From: Rutidosis leptorrhynchoides
Taxonomy: Eukaryota > Streptophyta > Magnoliopsida > Asterales > Asteraceae
Assembly: GCF_046630445.1 (NCBI RefSeq)
Contig: NC_092333.1
Coordinates: 4,956,501 to 5,020,500 of the forward strand
DNA: 64,000 bases
Direction: 5' to 3'
This document shows, piece after piece, positions 60,286 through 64,000 of this stretch (its first letter is position 1; every line of letters starts with the position of its first letter). The position numbers and the translations under genes are program-made. The notes under the pieces are model-generated. The model saw only the letters and a list, made by a program, of their open reading frames with translations. It ran no database searches and was not told the origin of the DNA.

Positions 60286-60900
60286 ATGTCTACCTCTAGA
60301 ACAAGTCCCATTGACTCACCTAATAATAATGAAGAGTCAAATGTAAATTGGAATGATTTGTGGACTGATTCACAAGTTCCCGAAGAGGAACCGGAAGAAG
60401 AGTCGGAACCGGAAGAAGAATCGGAACCGGAAGAAGAATCGGAACCGGATGAAGAAATAGAACCGGTGGGGGAAATAATAAAACGGTTAAGTAAAAGAAA
60501 ATCCTCAACCAACCGACCAAAGTTAATTATGGTCAATGGTGTTTCCGCCAAGGAAGCAAAATATTGGGAGGATTACCAATTCTCCGATGAATCGAATTCC
60601 GACGAGAATTCCGATGATGTTATAGAAATTACCCCAACTGAATTTAAAATGGCAAAAGAAAATAATAAGGGAAAGGGCATAAAAATAGAGAAATCTAATT
60701 CCAACCCCGATGAACTTTATATGTATCGTCAACCCCCGAAGTCCTTAAGTTGTAACAATGACCCGGGAACCTCTAAACCACCAGGTTTTTCTAAACCAAT
60801 GTGGAAAATTACGGCTCGTATTAGGGGAACATCATATATCCCTAGAAACCTGGAAAAACGAACCAAAACCGAAGAAGAAGAAACGAGCGAGTCGGAATAA
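60286..60900 (+). CDS. Extra acidic ORF in the leader of element C
   Basis: 204 codons, ATG at 60286, sense with the element, about 200 bp after the PBS. Residues 32-60 are a Glu/Pro/Ser repeat (EESEPEEESEPEEESEP), then a basic patch (KRLSKRKSS), more acidic Ser-rich sequence, and a C-terminal part with WKITARIRGTSYIPRNL. It looks disordered; no domain recognised. Open but repetitive, so it could be a chance frame. Its position before gag and the absence of stops favour a real extra ORF. Confidence 0.55.
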   Translation: MSTSRTSPIDSPNNNEESNVNWNDLWTDSQVPEEEPEEESEPEEESEPEEESEPDEEIEPVGEIIKRLSKRKSSTNRPKLIMVNGVSAKEAKYWEDYQFSDESNSDENSDDVIEITPTEFKMAKENNKGKGIKIEKSNSNPDELYMYRQPPKSLSCNNDPGTSKPPGFSKPMWKITARIRGTSYIPRNLEKRTKTEEEETSESE

Positions 60901-61036
60901 GATAGTTGTATTCGTGTGGTGTAATATATGTAATATAGTGTGCTTATGCTTTATGATATATGTAAAAATTGCTTGTATTAATAAGTATTTTTTTATGAAA
61001 CTAACTCTTGTCTATTTTACAGTTTAAAAACACAAA

Positions 61037-61720
61037 ATGGATAGACAACCCAATATTTTAAGAGACCTACCCGGAGACATGATTGATGAAATCTTGTCTA
61101 GAGTCGGCCAGAATTCTTCGGCACAACTATTTAAGGCGAGATCAGTTTGTAAGACATTCGAAGAACGTTCCAAGAATGTCTTGGTTTATAAGAGACTTTC
61201 GTTTGAAAGATGGGGGATATCACATTGGGAAACCCATAAGTTACGATGTGTTTACTTTGACGCATATATTGCGGGGAACCCAAATGCTATTTTACGCAAC
61301 GGGTTAAGAAATTATTTTGACTCAATATATCCGAATATTGGACTTCGTGATTTAGAAAAAGCGGCTAACATGCAACATAAAGAAGCATGTTATGCTTACG
61401 GATTAGTAATGTTCGCTTCTCACCAAAGTGAGAACAAGAACATCGGGCTACAACTATTAAACAAAACGTTTCCACAAGTGACGGAGTCGGTAATTGGGGT
61501 AAGAAATGAGGTTTTTAGATTATTACGGGACTGTTGGACATTACGTAACCCTCGTCCCTTTGATGACGTTACAACACGCTGTCTTATCAACGGCCATAAC
61601 GGTTATGTTGCACAAGACCAAGGATGGGAAGTAGTCCTAGTAAAACCAGAATGCATGACTTGTTTCTGGACGTATGAATTACGTGTCTTTATTGCCTTTG
61701 CTGAACGACTTGTGTACTAG
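61037..61720 (+). CDS. F-box protein ORF inside retrotransposon leader
   Basis: 227 codons, ATG at 61037 with A at -3, no interruption. Residues 8-50 form an F-box: ILRDLPGDMIDEILSRVGQ, then LFKARSVCKTF and LVYKRLSFERW, the Skp1-binding fold of SCF ubiquitin ligases. Residues 107-145 have a Sel1-like pattern (LEKAANMQHKEACYAYGLVM), and the C-terminus has CMTCFWTYELRVF, as in plant F-box proteins of the At2g35280/At1g67623 type. It lies between the acidic ORF and gag in the sense direction, with no introns, suggesting capture of a host gene by reverse transcription or long residence. Target substrate unknown. Confidence 0.8.
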   Translation: MDRQPNILRDLPGDMIDEILSRVGQNSSAQLFKARSVCKTFEERSKNVLVYKRLSFERWGISHWETHKLRCVYFDAYIAGNPNAILRNGLRNYFDSIYPNIGLRDLEKAANMQHKEACYAYGLVMFASHQSENKNIGLQLLNKTFPQVTESVIGVRNEVFRLLRDCWTLRNPRPFDDVTTRCLINGHNGYVAQDQGWEVVLVKPECMTCFWTYELRVFIAFAERLVY

Positions 61721-61908
61721 CTAGAATTATCTTCACAACTATCTTGTATCAAAGTTATTGTGTGCTATATTTCATGCTTTATGTAAAATAAGCGGTATTG
61801 TAAGTTTGTAAAATATTGTATAAAAGTTTGAACGCGAAATAATATTATAATCAGTTTTTCATATAGAATTGTAGTAGTTGAATTGTATATTAGCTACTAA
61901 GTATGAAC

Positions 61909-61922
61909 TTAACGGGTAGGTA
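61909..61922 (+). other. PPT-like sequence upstream of gag
   Basis: TTAACGGGTAGGTACT is identical to the polypurine tract of element A (1005-1019 reverse strand, plus the first LTR base). It is followed by ACCCGAATTTAAACTT, reminiscent of an LTR start lacking TGTGATG. It lies about 140 bp before gag. Confidence 0.5.
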
Positions 61923-62061
61923 CTACCCGAATTTAAACTTATAAAACGCTAATATGAAGAAAAAGCTTTTATAAATGAGTTCATATTATGCTATGAAATA
62001 CTATTAACTACTCTTAATATTCTGTATGATTAACTTGTTCCATTTAACTATTTTGAAGGAA

Positions 62062-62895
62062 ATGGCACCGACTACTCGACACACCGTGAATATGAATGAA
62101 GAGGAATTCCGTACTTTTCTAGCTTCAAACATAGCCGCAGTACAGGCTGCGCTACATACCAACAATAACCTTGGATCTAGCAGTACAGGAAATCGTGTAG
62201 GATGCACCTACAAAGAATTCACTGCCTGCAAACCTTTGGAATTTGATGGAACCGAAGGACCGATCGGATTGAAACGGTGGACCGAGAAGGTCGAATCGGT
62301 GTTTGCCATAAGTAAGTGTACTGAAGAGGACAAAGTAAAGTACGCTACGCATACCTTCACAGGTTCTGCGTTAACATGGTGGAATACCTATCTAGAGCAA
62401 GTGGGACAAGACGATGCGTATGCACTACCGTGGTCAGCATTCAAGCACTTGATGAACGAGAAGTACCGTCCCAGAACCGAGGTCAATAAGCTCAAGACAG
62501 AACTTAGAGGGTTACGAACCCAAGGATTTGATATTACCACGTACGAAAGACGATTCACAGAATTGTGCCTATTGTGTCCGGGAGCATTCGAAGATGAGGA
62601 AGAGAAGATCGACGCGTTTGTGAAAGGATTACCGGAAAGAATCCAAGAAGATATAAGTTCACACGAGCCCGCCTCCATACAACAGGCATGTAGAATGGCT
62701 CACAAACTAGTGAACCAGATTGAAGAAAGAATTAAAGAACAGACTGCTGAAGAGGCCAATGTGAAGCAAGTCAAAAGAAAGTGGGAGGAAAACGGTGATA
62801 AGAATCACCAATACAACAACAACAGCAATTACAACAATAATCGCAACAATTATCCCAACAATCGCAACATCAATCGCAACTACAACAAACGGCCC

Positions 62896-62926
<31 letters not shown>

Positions 62927-64000
62927 GCAACTACAACAATCATCCCAACAACAATAATAACCGCAACAACAACAACAATCAGAAGCAACTATGCCAAAGG
63001 TGTGAAAAGAATCACTCGGGGTTCTGCACCAAATTTTGCAACAAGTGTAAAAGAAATGGTCATAGCGCGGCGAAGTGTGAGGTCTACGGACCAGGGGTTA
63101 ATAGAACGAAAGGAACAAATGGTGTCGGAACGAGTAATGGCGGAGCAAGTAGTGTCGGAGCAAGTTATGCCAATGTAGTTTGTTATAAATGTGGAAAACC
63201 GGGCCACATTATTAGAAATTGCCCGAACCAGGAGAACACGAATGGACAAGGCCGTGGAAGAGTTTTCAATATTAATGCGGCAGACGCACAGGAAGACCCG
63301 GAGCTTGTTACGGGTACGTTTCTTATTGACAATAAATCTGCTTACGTTTTATTTGATTCGGGTGCGGATAGAAGCTATATGAGTAGAGATTTTTGTGCTA
63401 AATTAAGTTGTCCATTGACGCCTTTGGATAGTAAATTTTTACTCGAATTAGCAAATGGTAAATTAATTTCAGCAGATAATATATGTCGGAATCGAGAAAT
63501 TAAACTGGTTAGCGAAACATTTAAGATTGATTTGATACCAGTAGAGTTAGGGAGTTTTGATGTGATAATCGGTATGGACTGGTTGAAAGAAGTGAAAGCG
63601 GAGATCGTTTGTTACAAAAATGCAATTCGCATTATACGAGAAAAAGGAAAACCCTTAATGGTGTACGGAGAAAAGGGCAACACGAAGCTACATCTTATTA
63701 GTAATTTGAAGGCACAAAAACTAATAAGAAAAGGTTGCTATGCTGTTCTAGCACACGTCGAGAAAGTACAAACTGAAGAAAAGAGCATCAATGATGTTCC
63801 CATTGCAAAAGAATTTCCCGATGTATTTCCGAAAGAATTACCGGGATTACCCCCACATCGATCCGTTGAATTTCAAATAGATCTTGTACCAGGAGCTGCA
63901 CCAATAGCTCGTGCTCCTTACAGACTCGCACCCAGCGAGATGAAAGAACTGCAAAGTCAATTACAAGAACTTTTAGAGCGTGGTTTCATTCGACCAAGCA
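62062..64000 (+). CDS. gag-pol polyprotein of element C, open to window end (partial)
   Basis: The frame from ATG 62062 (MAPTTRHTVNM) is open for 646 codons to the window edge. Capsid motifs (about residues 50-200): EFDGTEGPIGLKRW, ALTWWNTYLEQ, YERRFTELCLLCPGAF. A low-complexity Asn-rich linker (251-310) precedes zinc knuckles CNKCKRNGHSAAKC and CYKCGKPGHIIRNC. Then protease (VLFDSGADRSYMS), IIGMDWL, and the start of reverse transcriptase ([21 protein letters not shown]). gag and pol share one frame, as in the broken element B, which it resembles closely. No defect seen, so this copy may be recently active. Confidence 0.92.

Noticed and set aside
60320..60520. Minus-strand Pro/Leu-rich ORF
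   Set aside because: Shadow of the acidic EESEPEEE repeat on the other strand.
62707..62988. Val/Ile-rich minus-strand and Thr-rich plus-strand ORFs
   Set aside because: Shadows of the Asn-rich linker of gag.

Overview
The window looks like repeat-rich nuclear DNA of a eudicot plant. It has nested LTR retrotransposons, long AT and AAT microsatellites, a Cassandra element with plant 5S rRNA promoter sequence, a Helitron-like segment with plant gene fragments, and one small intron-containing host gene. The repeat style reminds me of Asteraceae, but nothing seen here proves a family.

Layout. 1-3753: an internally deleted minus-strand LTR element (A). It sits inside the 3' LTR of a Ty3/gypsy chromovirus-like element (B, minus strand, 3754-13690), whose gag-pol is broken by stops and by a complete Cassandra TRIM (6185-6823, TSD AAAAC). 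13703-13995: a fold-back of two B-type LTR ends. 13996-17240 and 34221-35305: a minus-strand LTR (X) that appears split by a full-length Athila-lineage element (17241-34215, TSD AATAT, two 1971-bp LTRs, tRNA-Asp type PBS). 35306-37155: a Helitron-like segment with exons of three unrelated host genes. 37261-39802: a solo LTR inside an AAT microsatellite. 41897-44275: the one convincing host gene, a three-exon, 55-residue mitochondrial ATP synthase subunit e homologue. 45471-46775: a long-TIR Mutator-like non-autonomous transposon. 46811-51990: a minus-strand LTR (Y) interrupted by a second solo LTR (48005-50521, TSD CATAC). 51991-54419: decayed interior of that element. 54420-56823: another LTR X copy. 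56824-64000+: a plus-strand gypsy element with a 3253-bp LTR, an open gag-pol running off the window, and two extra sense ORFs before gag, one an F-box protein.

Most striking signals. (1) Paired 16-bp palindromes (CCATGCGATCGCATGG and close variants) occur seven times, always exactly 32 bp start to start although the spacers differ, in the LTRs of two retrotransposon lineages and at two internal Athila sites; where the window shows it, the LTR copies lie just upstream of a TATA box. (2) Ten copies of a constant 19-nt core in LTR Y each have a different but self-complementary pair of arms, which looks like RNA or DNA hairpin covariation. (3) A retrotransposon carries an intact F-box ORF. (4) A second paired GC-rich palindrome module has a fixed 19-bp spacing, three times in LTR Y. 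Apart from the ATP synthase gene, coding sequence here belongs to mobile elements or is captured debris.
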